Shown piece after piece: positions 48,271 to 60,821 of a stretch of DNA of 64,000 nt (position 1 is its first letter; every line of letters begins with the position of its first letter). Source of the stretch: Tetmemena sp. SeJ-2015 (Eukaryota; Ciliophora; Spirotrichea; Sporadotrichida; Oxytrichidae); the NCBI GenBank assembly GCA_027382625.1, contig JAJKFJ010021759.1:24358-88357 (forward strand). The letters run 5' to 3'. Both the position numbers and the translations under genes were made by a program. The notes beneath the pieces were generated by a model. That model did no database searches. It saw nothing but the letters and a program-made list of their open reading frames with translations, and had not been told where the DNA came from.

Positions 48271-51200
48271 TCAATTATCAACATCCATACAATTTCTTAA
48301 CTCATAAGCGAGATCTAAAATAAAATAATTCATCTTTGTAATCTCTGTGATATTCCCAGCATGTACTTTGCTTTAAATCGCTTTCGCAATCAAAGTTATG
48401 TGTCTGTTTTCCAAAGTACCTTTCAATCCATTTTAATAAGGATTCTTTTAGCCTTGTCTAGAGCTTCTGCTTTCTTTCTTTTGAGATTTCAAAAGCCACA
48501 ATATGAATTTAGTCTAATCTTTGCTCTCAGTAAAGTCTACTCTCGTAGTTGCAATTAGCTTTTCAAAGTCTAGTTTCTGCATATTCAAGTAGGCTGCATC
48601 AAGCTTAGTGCATAATTCTCTTATATTCAAAAGCTTCCTCCCAAACTCATTGCACTATAGCAACCCTTCTTGTAATTGATCTACCATATGATCCTAAGAA
48701 AGAACTGAGTTTACAAGGTTGGTTATATCTATTCTATCTAGCTCACATATTTTCAAAATAGCTGCAATTTGAATTCTGAAATGACTTTTATCAGATTCAA
48801 TGGCGAACTTAATAAGCAAGTCTTAATAGCATTCTATCTTTCTACAATCTTCTAGAATAACCAGTGTTTCCTTCTCTGTTTAGCTTTACTCATCATATTT
48901 TGAAATCTTATTGTCATTTTCTTGATCTTAGTTTCTCTGCTTAATGTATTCTTCTAATTGCTTAAAACATTCGAGCCTTGTTAGCTTGACAAAGTTTCCT
49001 ATCTTTTCTAAAAAGCTCTGTTGTTTAGTTTCCTTTAAGAATATAACTATGAAATAGAGTAAGCTTATATGGCTTTCAGCTTGAGTTGAACTCATATACT
49101 CTAAGCTACTGAAAGTCTTAGTCGTCAAGTGTTGTACAAATGTTTTTGAATTCAAGAACAGTAATTCTTAAAGATACTATCTTGCAATGTTGAATTACCT
49201 AGAATCCTTGTTGAATAAGTCAGGAGAAGTCTATATCTTAATGATTATGGATGCTAGTCTTTTCTCAACTTAAGGGTAAAACTCGTTTCTGATGTTTGAG
49301 ACTTGCTAAATTTCTTGATAAATCTTGTACAGCAACTTGAGACTATCTTAAACTATAGCTTTGAAGGTAGGAGTTTACATAATAATTGTCTTAAACACAT
49401 GATCTCTGAGTTTTGAGTCTTGAGTTCTTTAATCAAGTGAGTGCTTATTAGGATCAGTACTCATATCGTGCTTGTTAAAGTATAGCTATGCTATGATCTC
49501 ACTCAAAGCTGAGAGATCTCCAGACTCCTAACTACTTTCTAGCACCATTATAGAATTATTTATCAAGTACTCCAAACCACTATCAATTGACTGCTGCATC
49601 ATGGCACTTATCACATCAATTCTTCTATCTTCGCAGTTCATCAGCAGCTTCAGCAACTATTTCAAAGTGTACAAGACTTCTTGTATTTTTCCACCCTAAA
49701 GACACATCAAGCGAACGAATTCAATCATATTCACTCCACTTGGATTTATCTAGTTCAAGCTCAAGTCAGTAAAGCCAATAGGTAGCGTCATCTGCCTCCT
49801 TAACAACTACTAAATAACTTGATTGTTGTTAAATACGTTTTTAGTTTGCACCTTAAGCGAGATTATCAACTCCATTAGCATAGGCTGGCATATGTATTAA
49901 CTCAAGTTGTTGGGACTAATCTCATTCAGAAAACCTTAAGTGAAGCTTTTAAGGTCTCGGTCTGATAATCTTAAATCAATCTTGAAAAGATTTAGTATCT
50001 TCTATAGTGAGTTAAATAGAAGCTGCCCATGTTGAAGTTAATCTTAAATCTTGGCTAAACTTGTGAGCATGTCTTCAACGAATTTTATGTTCTCTATATT
50101 TATACTTGAAAATTACTAGTTGTTAGTTTAGCTACTGAGGAGAGCAAACAAGATCTTAGCTATTAAGAATAAATTTTACTCATTTTCAGCTATCATTATT
50201 GGATCTCCACCTTGCTATTGTTAAATAAAGTAATTAAAAAATTAAATATAATTTAAAGTTTCAGCAATACCTTAAGTTTTGAATAAGTATCTCATAAAGA
50301 TCTTAACCGAAGTTGATTTAAATGGCTTGCTAAGTGAGGCTATTTTGCTCTTATTTTTGAGAGTAGTGATATTATACATATGCCCAGATAGCCATTAGTT
50401 AATCGAGATCAATAACTCTACTATTATAATTGATTGTATTTATTTGGAGTCTTAGCTGATGCATTAGCTAAATACAATCCAATCCTTTGCTTATTCTTTG
50501 GTCTCTGATGGTTTTGTTTAATGTCTTTATCTTTTCTCTGTACTCTTCAAAAATGATAGATCCATTTTAGCAGTGGTAAATCAAGAATTCAAAATTGAAC
50601 AAGAATCGCAGCAGTTTGTCTTTTGAATAATCTTTAAGCAAGCTCTAGATTGAGTGTTGGATGACTTTGTAGCTTTGAACAAGGAGAAAGAAGTCTCTTG
50701 TTAAAGAAGTTTGAGGTTTGAAGTTGATATGAATATCATTATTGGGAGGGTACTGAACTAGAGTTATCTTTTGTGTATTTTCCTACTACTTTGCCATACA
50801 AGAAAGGATGTTAAAAGAGTCAATAGCAACATTAGATTCATGCCTCTTCAATTTATCTTATATATTTTATCCTGTCTTTCTACTAACAAAGATATTGCAA
50901 ACAAATACATAGTTTCATCCTATTTAAATACCTAATTTTTTCTTCAAATTTATTTTTTCATTAAGAATTCTAAAAATTCTAAATAAGTCAAGAAAATTTA
51001 ATTTCATATTCTCACAAAAAATCCTTAAATTATTCTATTTACCTGAAAATTATATTCGTCATGAAGATACATTTTATTTTAAGTTCGCCAGTATATTAAA
51101 TAGTCCAAAAGTTTAAACTAAATAAATAAGTGGGCTTATATAAACAGTATGCTAATAAATTTATTTAATTATTTTAATTATAATTTATTAGATTAAAATA

Positions 51201-52748
51201 AACACAATTAAATAAAAGATAGTAATTAAATTTATTGCAATACTATGCTTTGAGATTATTGACTAGCACTAGGTTATAATCTTCTCTGATATAAGCTCAT
51301 GATTATTGCTTAAATCAATTAAAAATATCTTATACTTTTAGATTTAATAAGAAGACTCTCATTTTTGCAATAATTTAATAAATCAGAAAGCTTTCAACTA
51401 TCTCTATTCCTGAGTGTACTTTAACTGGCTTAGTAGCATCTTCCTCTCGCCTCTTGCTACCTAAGTTAGGGTTGCGAAGGAAGCTCAATTCATTCTAAGA
51501 CCACAATTAAATACTCAAATCAAACTTACCACTGATATTTGCAGTTGATTATTACCCTAGATATTCTTTATCAAATCATTAACACCCTGATAAGATATAG
51601 CAACAGTATCTATTAGCTAAAGTACTTTGTGCACTTTTACGTATATTCTAAAATCAAAGTGACCCTAGAAGGTAAACTAGTAAAGCAGCTTCATTAACTC
51701 TTAGTCCTGAACTATTGACTGGCTTAGCTCTGATGGTTTTAGCTTAATTATGCATTTTAATAAGCTTAGAAGGATGAATGTCTCTTCCATAAATTCTTGG
51801 TTCTAATTTACATCTTACAGATATTTTCTTAATCTTCTGAACAGCTTGTCTTAGAAGCTCTTTATTAGGGCTTTGATTTCTTCACTGCTTGATATATTAA
51901 CACTCCAGTTCAAAGGCTAGCTTAGAATCTCTAAGAAGTATTGACACCGAGATTTGATCTGCTAGTATAGCTGTGCAAGGTCTAGATTAGATTTCCTCCA
52001 CTCTTTTGCTTTTTCATTTATTTCATTAAGGATCTTGGCCTTTTCTTTTTCTAAGCTTTTAGGCACATTTGGCTAAATTAGTGTGTGGTAGTTGTCCTCT
52101 AGTGTATATTTGATATTGATTTTAGCAAATTCATTGGTGATTTCTTAAATCTATGTTTTGCTGCTCTGTTTATTATGCATAATAGTGTTCTTAATGCTGT
52201 TATATTGATCTTATTTATAGGTATAAGCTTATTTTAGATCAACCTCATCAAAAAGCTTGTAAAGGTTTTTATCGCTTTCAATTACCTCACCAAACACCAT
52301 CAGAGAGAGGCAGTTATACTCTCCTCTGAATACTAAATGATTAGTCACAAACTATACACACAATCAACATTCAACTATCCTTACACCCTCTAGCGGCAGA
52401 ATTGTGTCGTAATCATGCGTCTCGTTCAAAGTTTACCTGTTTATAATTATCTCGAAACAGGCCTTCGGCTAACTAATATCTTTCCCAAATATCTCGAAAT
52501 TTCTGATAGGAGCACAATCAGTCACACTACAAATCATTCAATTAACAAATAGATAATTACCTTGGTGAATTCTTTAAGTGAGAGAAAGGGTTATGTGAGT
52601 TCCTCAGAATCCTTATTTACTAGATTGTTACAGGTCTTCTAAAAATTACTTCGTCGTGATAGTAACCTTTGAATTTGTAAGAGAAGGAGTCCCAGTACAA
52701 CAAAGCTGTTTAAGACTTCACATTTTAGGTATCCTCTTAGTTAATCAT
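48271..52748 (-). CDS. VIRMA: Virilizer-like (VIRMA/KIAA1429) m6A writer-complex subunit
   Basis: VIRMA scaffolds the nuclear m6A methyltransferase complex. ATG (complement of 52746-52748) gives MINQEDTQNVKSQTALLYWD. The N-terminal virilizer domain pattern is present: YYHDEVIFRRPVTIQQIRIL, CAPIRNFEIFGKDISQPKAC, and after a 33-nt intron (52352-52384) TNHLVFRGEYNCLSLMVFGE. An earlier 34-nt intron is 52527-52560. The rest is a long helical protein without clear motifs (QPLNWSVNISSSEEIKALIK; SELSQSIVQDQELMKLLYQF; AIQSKVHAGNITEITKMNYF), ending at TGA 48271. Total near 1450 residues, suitable for VIRMA. Breaks in AT-rich stretches occur near 51000-51250, 50195-50260 and 48415. Only the N-terminal domain supports the name. 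Confidence 0.5.
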
Positions 52749-53780
52749 CATCTTATTATATTTTATTTTTTATTTTAAAACCAATTTTTGAGAAATGTAA
52801 CTGTGCTAATTTATAAGAATTCTTCCTCCAAATCTTAATTATTTTCATTATATTCGTCTCTGTCTCCGTTATCGTCATCCTTACTATAAATATTAACGTC
52901 TACCTCCAATAATAAATGTAACTTATGTTTCTTCCTCCTTCTTACTCATTAAGATTCTTGAGTGTCCTCTTTTCTCTGATAAATTTGAAAGCCTCGAGCA
53001 GATCCTCATTACCCCTCATCCGGCCAATATACAATACTGCCATCTTGTTTCCTGCTCCAGAAGATTTAGCTCCACTTGTTTCGAAGTATTTGTCTACTGT
53101 TAGGACTTAGTTACCTTCATCTGACTAGAGGGACTTTCCGCTTTCTCCCTCGTAGAACTGATAGTACTTGTCATTCAGTCCCCAAAAATCACAAGCTAAC
53201 TTCTTAAGAGTGTTCATGTCTGTTTATTTAGAAATGCGAAATGTTTGAGTGAAGAAGAATCTGTCTTCTGTAATTTAACCTCCTTGGTTTTATGTCTGCT
53301 AATTTATAAGTGCCTGGGACACTTCATTCTCTTGGATCTCCTTGGCTAACTATATTGACTTAATACGTATGTATCTTTGTACTTACTATTTTTATTTGTA
53401 CTGCATTAACATAGGGCATGCCTGCACTCTCCTTTTCTACATACTGCTGCCTCATCAATAAATCTTTTATAGTAAAATATGTCGTTAGGATTTTGTTTCA
53501 TGTTGTTCAGCTTAGTTTTAAGTTACTGCTTCAGTTTCTTGTAGACGATTACTTGAATCTTCTGAGTCTTTTCTCTAAACTGCTGCTCGTACTCTGCCTA
53601 ATTCTTCTGCTCTTTTTATTAGAACGGGTCTTCCCCAATAACTATAGTTTGCTTCTGCGCTTATACCAAGTCATCATGAATCTTCCTCTTACTCCTCACT
53701 TCCAACTACAACTCTTATCTCTTCACCTATTTAAATCTGTTACTCAAGGAAAAATCATTTATTGTTTTAAGTTATATATT
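52748..53780 (-). CDS. Unknown protein, coiled N-terminal part and ordered C-terminal domain
   Basis: Minus-strand frame from about 53780 (start not found) reads a charged helical part (AEYEQQFREKTQKIQVIVYK; KTKLNNMKQNPNDIFYYKRF). A 37-nt intron (53350-53386) leads to LAKEIQENEVSQALINQQTQ and an ordered stretch EDRFFFTQTFRISKQTDMNT, LKKLACDFWGLNDKYYQFYE, MAVLYIGRMRGNEDLLEAFK. It ends acidic (VNIYSKDDDNGDRDEYNENN) with the first TGA at 52748-52750, which overlaps the ATG of the virilizer-like gene. The FW..Y..YE stretch looks like a ubiquitin-fold or similar domain but I cannot name it. Confidence 0.5.
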
Positions 53781-54010
53781 TCTGCATTTCAAATTTAATT
53801 TAAGGTATATTTTTAAATTGGAAATTATTTGTTTTATGTTCTTTCTTTGTGATTATTAATGCTGAAAGATTCTTGGATAAAAAGTTATGCATAATTTTGA
53901 ATTAAAACGAGTTTCTAAGAGTTAGCTGAAATAAATTATCATTTTATAAAATTAAGTTTTAAAAGTTTATAAATTATATATAAAGGAAGCGCCAGACTTG
54001 GATAGCTAAT

Positions 54011-55486
54011 TCAAAATTGAATAAGGTCATTTACAAGTAAAGCTTCTATTTCCTCAGCTTTGTTAGAATTATCGGCTTGAAGAAGCTTGACAGCCTCTTG
54101 TTACTAATTTGTTTCTTTTTGAAACTTAATGATCAGATCTTCTATGTCTTATTTTTGTTCCATTTAATTTAAATTATCTACTTATTTGAAATATTTTTAA
54201 CACTTTGATTTGATAATCTTGGTTATTTGGATAATTGGTGGCTGCATATTTGTTAGGATCGAAAGAAGATTTAATTGTGTTGTTTAAATTCTACTGTGAG
54301 CTTCTCATCGTCTCTTTCAATTTCTTAATCTAACTCTTTATTTCCTGGTGTGGTGCTGATATAGAAGCAGCATTGTGTTGAGATAAGGACGAAGAGGAGC
54401 ATTCAATATGTTGTCTCGAATCATTACCAGTATGCCTCAGACTACTTTGACTATCTATAGATCCTGTGTTCTTAAAGTGCTTGGTAACAACACTTTAACT
54501 GTCTTCATTACTTCCTTGAAACACTGCATGGCTGTACTTTGAACTGTCAAGACCAAATTTCAAGTTCTTTTCAAAGATTTAAGACTAGCTTATAGAAATT
54601 TGATTTTGATGGTTTTAATTGCTCTGACTATTCAAAGTAGATGAATGCTTGTTGTAATTTTAGCTACAGCCATTTGATGTTGGTTAATATTGACTCTGCT
54701 TTTAGCTTGGATGGTTCAAAGATACTTTTGAGAACGCATTAGTTAGCCTTCTTGAACTAGAGTGAGACTCCTAATCTGTCTCTCTAAATTAATTTACTAC
54801 TTTACTCTCTCCAACAGGCTTTTAATCTGAGAATAGCTGTTTCTGAGATGCAGAAAGAGTTCCAAAACCTTTACTAGATACTTAACTCTAAAGAAGCTAG
54901 TTTTTACTCTTAGTAAGTGCGTAATCATTGTAAAGGGTCTTAAGCATCTCACTCCTTGTCGGAGATTTAATCATTAGCTACTATTAATTTTCAGAATAGT
55001 TAGGTTGTTCTTCTTTAACTATCTTATGTTTTTTCTAAGATTTTTGCTCCTACTTTTCTACTTAATTTTAGTGTTTACTATGATTATTGATTCCACCTTG
55101 CACTGCACTTTCCTTTCCATGCCTGTTGGCCAGCACACTCTGGGTTATTTCAAATCTTGAAATTTTAGCACTGATATGATGCAAACTAGAGTTTTACTAT
55201 TTCTTTCTCTAGCTAAATTTAAATATGAATAAAAGGAGCTACTCTTTTGAGCGTTCTCCAAACTTTTATCATTCTTGCAATTGGATTTAATGCTGAAGGA
55301 CAAAGTTCCTTCTCTGTTCTAACTTTCGTCATCCTAATTTTCAACTTAGAAAGGTTTAGCAGGGCTCAAGCACTTATACCGATTAAGCTAGTTGTGAAGT
55401 TTTTAGTTAGATTTCTAATTTTTGGATGTTGAGTCACCCATAATCATTGATTGAGAAACTTCCTCTAAAATTTTTCTGGCACTCAT
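54011..55486 (-). CDS. Unknown disordered protein with short C-terminal coil
   Basis: ATG (complement of 55484-55486) gives MSARKILEEVSQSMIMGDST. Polar, Ser/Asn/Gln/Lys-rich sequence follows (SNCKNDKSLENAQKSSSFYS; KSPTRSEMLKTLYNDYALTK; SSSSLSQHNAASISAPHQEI), with a coiled C-terminus (AVKLLQADNSNKAEEIEALL) and TGA at 54011. Frame changes near 55150, 54690 and 54170-54240 need introns or IESs. No family is recognised. Confidence 0.45.
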
Positions 55487-56187
55487 TAGGGTACTATTTA
55501 TAACAATAAAATTTTGTTTGCCATTATTATTGAAGTTTAAAAATTAAAAAAAACCCTTTTTAAAAAAATTATTTAACAAAAAAATCAATACTTTTGAAAT
55601 ATAATTTACTTTAATTAAATTTATTATTTGGGAAATATTCAATTCATAAATCTTAATTGCAATTTAATCAGTTTTTTATTAATTACTTCATACAAATTTT
55701 TAATTTTTAAAAATTTATATTAGACTTATATTACTTAATGTCAAAGAAAGTTTATTTTTCTTCTTCTTGTTTGTTGTGCCTTTGCATTTTTCAGAATTTT
55801 TACAATCAGAACCTTTCATTAAAAGATCAACAGGATTATGAAAACTCAATTTTGAAATTCATTTTTATCCAAATTGGGTTTTTTTTTTAATTCAACTATT
55901 AATTTAAGTTGTTTGGGCTTAGGACTTTTTGTAAGTCATCTTTAAAATAAAAAAAAAAAAATAATTTGAACTTATTTAAATTTTTTTAAAAAGGTTTTTT
56001 TTTAAATTCCCCCGCTTTTTAGGGGTTTTTTTTTTAAAAAACCCAAACAATTTGAAGGAGGGATTAGTCTTTTTTCGCTGGGTTTAAGTTGACTATGTTT
56101 ATTTGCTCGTTTTAAGCTTGCATGCTGTTTTTGTTTGAGTGGTTCGCACTCCCATTTAGTTTGCTGTTATTAAGAGATTTATTAAGA
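55487..56187. other. AT-rich spacer including an abnormal homopolymer tract
   Basis: About 700 nt with no supported gene. Positions 55861-56052 are dense in long A and T runs with short C and G runs (for example ten or more T next to AGGGG). Such sequence is more typical of poorly resolved long-read consensus than of coding or regulatory DNA. A minus-strand frame with LNKSLNNSKLNGSANHSNKN at about 56110-56190 may belong to the next gene. Confidence 0.5.
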
Positions 56188-57395
56188 TCATTATGTCTGT
56201 GCAGGTGACTTTATCTACATCAACTGGTTTAAGAAAATTTAAATAAGTTCTTAATTAGCTGCTGCTTCATTTTCAGGTCCACACAAACTTAGCTGCCTCT
56301 TCTGCTTTATCTTTTCAATTATTTCTTCTTGCTTCATCCTTACATGATCCACTACTTCATCCAGAGGGTCATCTAACACAATAACAGCAGGCTTTATACC
56401 CTGATACACATACCCCTATCTGTAAGGAGGGGGCAGCACCACTACACAAGGGTTTCCTTCTTTCGGAAATCCATCGATGCAGTAGTAGTCGTTCTTGTTG
56501 TACATCCAAAACTCAAACTTCTCTATCAGCACCTCCTTAGTACTTCTCTTCTCCCAGCAGTCCATATTATAATTAATTTATTCAAAAGAATGGGAGGATC
56601 ATTCAAAACCATATGCAGAGTAAGCTTCATCACAGCTCTCACAAATCTCTTAAAATCTGGTGTAGAAATGTTGTCTTCAAACTCATCATTAGCTTCTTCC
56701 CTTTGAGATACTATGTCTGCACACCTAGGTTTATACTTTTACCATTATGAACTTTTTGAATATCTTCATCGCTTAAGTAGAACACCTTCAGGCTGAATTC
56801 TTGGAAGATTGATTAGGAATTTTGTATCAAGATAGTCAATAATCTTTTCTTGGTTTTCTTTGTCAGTCTTATCATCGAGAAGTTTGAGTCTCTTTGCAAC
56901 ATCTATCAAGATTGATTTTTAGATGAGTTCAATTTCAATTCTCACTACTATGAATAGTTCTTGCACGAGGGGTACTAATTCTTGATACTTGTCCAAGAAG
57001 TCTGGGAAGGCGTCGAGGATCAGTTCCTTTACTAATTCATCCCAAGCTGATTTAAATTCCGAAGGAAGAGTGAAAGCGGATGAGGTGTTGTTTCTGTTCT
57101 TCGCATTTAGAGTGTTTATCTCTTACAAAGTCTTATTTTACTGAATGAGCCTTCTTCCTTTAAGAATAAATAATTTCCTTCAGCTTTATTGTTTGAAAAG
57201 ATCTTTTTCAAGAACCAAGCATCGCTAGCGCTCTTCAAGAAATTTTCTTTTGATGCCTGAGTGTGTCAATCCTTATAGAGTTTCTTCGTCAAAGTCTTGC
57301 ATAGGATCTTCATCTTCAAGCTTTACTACGTTTCCATTATTACTATTATTTGAGTCCTTGGCTGCATGGTTAGTTTTAGAATTTTAAGCTTTCAT
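56188..57395 (-). CDS. Unknown protein with a conserved-looking C-terminal domain
   Basis: ATG (complement of 57393-57395) gives MKAQNSKTNHAAKDSNNSNN, an acidic segment VVKLEDEDPMQDFDEETLQG, then helical sequence (SAFTLPSEFKSAWDELVKEL; VVRIEIELIQKSILIDVAKR). After breaks near 56770 and 56580 it continues DEFEDNISTPDFKRFVRAVM, then YMDCWEKRSTKEVLIEKFEF, NPCVVVLPPPYRQGYVYQGI and KPAVIVLDDPLDEVVDHVRM, with TGA at 56188. I group these as one gene because they are adjacent, same strand and complementary in ends; they could be two. The family is unknown to me. Confidence 0.5.
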
Positions 57396-57571
57396 TTTTT
57401 TCTTTAGCAAGAATTAGAAGCTTTGATTATTATTTAAATTTCAAATATCAACAATAACTTACTCAAAGTTAACCAATTTTGATTGACTTAAATCTCTTTG
57501 TAATCTTTGGTAGAGTTTATCTATCAATTAATCTATGAAATTATTCTAAAATAAACATTAGTTTATTCAAA

Positions 57572-59326
57572 ATGAATATAGACAGGTCTCCAGTCAAATA
57601 CGCGCCTGAGAATTAGGACTTTGTAAGGATGCGTTACTACTCAAAACTTAAAGATAACTACGATCATCTCCATCAAGATTTTAACCAAGCACCCAAGCAT
57701 GTTATCGACAACGATTTGTATAATGAACAAGATGTAATTGACAGTATGATTAAATTTTCCATTGGGATTTCCATTAAACTTTCAAATAGGTAAATCTAAG
57801 AGTAAGCAAAGTGGATCTTTTACCATCATATTCTCAGTTTGGAACAACCTAGTTGGAGCCTCACTTATAACTATTCCTTGGGCGTTTTCTAATGCTGGGC
57901 TAATCTCTGGAACTGCTATAATATTTGTGACTTTCTTGATAAGTTTCTACACTACTTGGCTAGTTATGCACTTACATAGATCAGGTGAAGATGACTTCAC
58001 GCAAACACTAGAGAGATTCTTCGGAAAGAAAGGCTTCTACGCAAACATCATCTCCTCTATATTAGTGCTGTCTGTTCCTCTGCTCTACTATTTCCAAATC
58101 ATTTGCTAAATGCTCTATCCAACTCTGCTTTACATTTTATACTAGCAATCTCTAGACCAGATACGATGGATTTGAACCTCAATTCTCAATGTTTTCATAT
58201 TCCTATACTTGCTTATTGCTTTTTGTAATTCTGTACCTACTTGGACTGAAGAAAGATATAAGCGCCTTCATTAAGATATCAAGTTTTGGAGTGTTTTTCA
58301 CTATCATGATTATAAGTTACACCTTTTTCACCGGAATAAGCTCAATAATTAAAACAAAGTTTAATTGAATCTTGCTCAATTTTTACAGTAGATTTTGAAA
58401 TAGTGTCCACATATAACGACATACAAAAGAAAGAGTTCGATGTTGGTGTAGACACAAAATACCTTCAACTATATTCTTTGTAGTTCGCTCCTTTAATGGG
58501 CATGATGAGTGGTGGCTTCTATCTTCATAACATTTCTATTCCTATTCTTAAAAATGCCTAAAATAGGCATAAAAATGTGAGAAATGTTTTCATTGGATAT
58601 CTCCTAGCTTTTATCTCTTACTTGTGCTGTGGAATATTAGGATACGTTGGATTTATAGGAGTTTCTTAGCCAGGCGTCAATGAGATAACATAAAACTGCT
58701 TAAATATGATCCCTTCAAATGACCCTGTTGCTCTTACTTTACGAGTTTGCGTTGCGTTTTCACTCCTAACCTTATTCCCGCTCTTGCTGACTATAATGAA
58801 ATAGCAAATTTGGATCCTGTACTAAAGTCTAAAACCAAAGAAGATAAAGTTTAGAACTAACTAGAACTATATCATCAAGCCTCTAAGTTAGAGTTTCTAA
58901 GTTTTGATGAATACTGTTATTCTCTTTATTGTTGCTATTGTGGGTATATTTTATCCGAAAGCAGGTTCTTTGATGGCCATTCTTTCTTCATTGTTTTGCT
59001 TTCTGATAATTTATACTCTGCCAACCTTGGCTCATATCAAATTAATACTTAGAAGAATGAATAATAGACAAGCTAATCCTCAATATGAATAAGCAAAAGT
59101 TTAGACATAACAATCGTAATACAACTCTGATACCAAAGCAGCTTCACCTAATTAGCCTCTTTCAAGAGTAAATGCTTTAAATGACAGTAACATAGTCAGA
59201 AATCTCAGTCAGTTATTATCTTTGAATTCAATCTCAATCATAAAATTTTAATGCCATATTTAGCTTATATATTTAGAGGATTCCTAAGAACCAAATATAT
59301 GTTTTCATATTATGCAAGAGAGTTGA
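57572..59326 (+). CDS. SLC38A9: SLC38A9-like lysosomal amino-acid transporter
   Basis: AAAP-family transporter. Besides the helices, the N-terminal signature before TM1 fits SLC38A9: RMRYYSKLKDNYDHL then a HVID-type segment. After a 46-nt intron (57744-57789): KQSGSFTIIFSVWNNLVGAS and LITIPWAFSNAGLISGTAII (TM1 with the NxxxGxSxLxIPW pattern), FVTFLISFYTTWLVMHLHRS, PQFSMFSYSYTCLLLFVILY, FFTIMIISYTFFTGISS, FAPLMGMMSGGFYLHNISIP, NVFIGYLLAFISYLCCGILG, LRVCVAFSLLTLFPLLLTIM and TVILFIVAIVGIFYPKAGSL. The tail is polar; TGA at 59324, though the protein may end earlier. Two introns or IESs occur near 58120-58165 and 58365-58400. SLC38A9 senses lysosomal arginine for TORC1 in animals; whether that holds here is inference. 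Confidence 0.75.
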
Positions 59327-60821
59327 AGAATCTCAATTAATTTTGGGATGAGTGTGTTTATAATTTATATATCTGACATAAGATTTGAAAATAATAGACG
59401 ACGAATTTAAAATATAGAAAATTGGTAATGATTCTTCCCAAATAGATTACGACAATGGACATCTTCAAACAATTTTAGAGCTTCAGTAGAAGAGTCCTCA
59501 TCTATCTTAGTAATAGAGAAAACTTCAAAATGTAAAGGACTATTTCTTGATCGCATCAGATTGTTTAGTCATCATTTATGGAATCTCAGTCATGATATTG
59601 TAATACATCTAATTTTGAATAAAATTATATCAATCTCACAAATCAATGAACTTGAATGCGCATTAATAAGTACACTTTCTAAAGTAGGGAGGCAAAAATT
59701 TAATTAAATCAAATTTAAATTTTTTCATAGAAATTGTTACCCTAAAAGCATATAATTAATATTTAATAACTAAAGAAGTGGTTGGAGCGGAGGTAGAGGC
59801 AGACCGCATAATGGTAAGATAACTTTAAACAATAGAGAAAATTTCTACTTTCTATGATGAGAAATCACGACGGTCATCTGAAAAATAATGATCGAGTTCG
59901 TATTTGGTTTTTATTGCTGATCTTTCTACTCTCGCCATTCACAACATGTTCATTTGTGCTAAGATATATTTTTAGGGGGAGCCATCGCATTCGCTCAAAA
60001 GCGTTCTCTAATTTCTCTCATTAATCCAGACACTGGAAACATCGATAGAGATTGAGAGACGCTAACCTTTCTCTGTCTTGCGAAACTGCAGAGACTACAA
60101 GTGCAAGCACAGAAGCTACAAATCTGAGAAGTCTTAGGAGCCAACTAAAGTGATTAAGATCTCTACTTCGCCATAAGTTATCTATAAATTTAAATAAACT
60201 TTAATGCATAATATCATCTCTATAAGTAGCGATCTCTATAATATTATCCCCTTAAATTAATAATATTATTAAGATGTCTCCTTCCTCTCTATCAAAATTT
60301 CCATAATCACCTTCTTTGCTGCTTTAAAATTCTTAAATCGGCAATGACTAAGCGCAAAAGTATAAGACTACTGTGGCTCATAAGTGATACACAAGCCCTT
60401 CCCATATAGTTCAAATTATCTTTAATGATTGTAAGCTCAATAATCTTAAAAACAATTATTAAGATTTTATGAGTCTTTTAAAGCCAATTCAATTGATAAA
60501 TACCAATTTCAATGCTTTTATTCAAACTATGATGAATAATTTATGTGAAGCATTGATAATTTTAAGGAGCTTATTTTAAGCAATAGCAAAGACCCTTCCT
60601 CCAAACTAAAGTCTTTCAAGGAATAATGAAAAATTCAAACATAATGACTGCGGAAACCGGTAATTACAGATAATTCTCTTCGCAAACCATCTTATTCCCT
60701 CAAATATCCCTAACTAAGCTGACCAATTCCAAAAGATGACATCACCACACTCTGGACCTGCTCAAGAAGTCCAAATCTATATTAGATGGGAGACCCTCAA
60801 AGCAAATAAATTATTCTGCAC
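59327..60821. other. 1.5-kb region without a confident gene
   Basis: Interrupted frames on both strands. The plus strand has two short protein-like pieces, SGWSGGRGRPHNG (about 59776) and GAIAFAQKRSLISLINPDTG (about 59980), the first RGG-like. From about 60620 a plus frame without TGA reads KMTSPHSGPAQEVQIYIRWE. No start, stop and domain come together. It may hold an isolated gene segment, an eliminated gene relic, or plain spacer. Confidence 0.3.

Noticed and set aside
53418..53798. 126-residue plus-strand Leu-rich frame
   Set aside because: Antisense of the minus-strand charged helical protein, which has a fitting intron and continues into an ordered domain.
55980..56060. Possible telomeric repeat (AGGGG followed by a long T run)
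   Set aside because: Only one G-run with an irregular T run; no repeated G4T4 or C4A4 units here or anywhere in the window.
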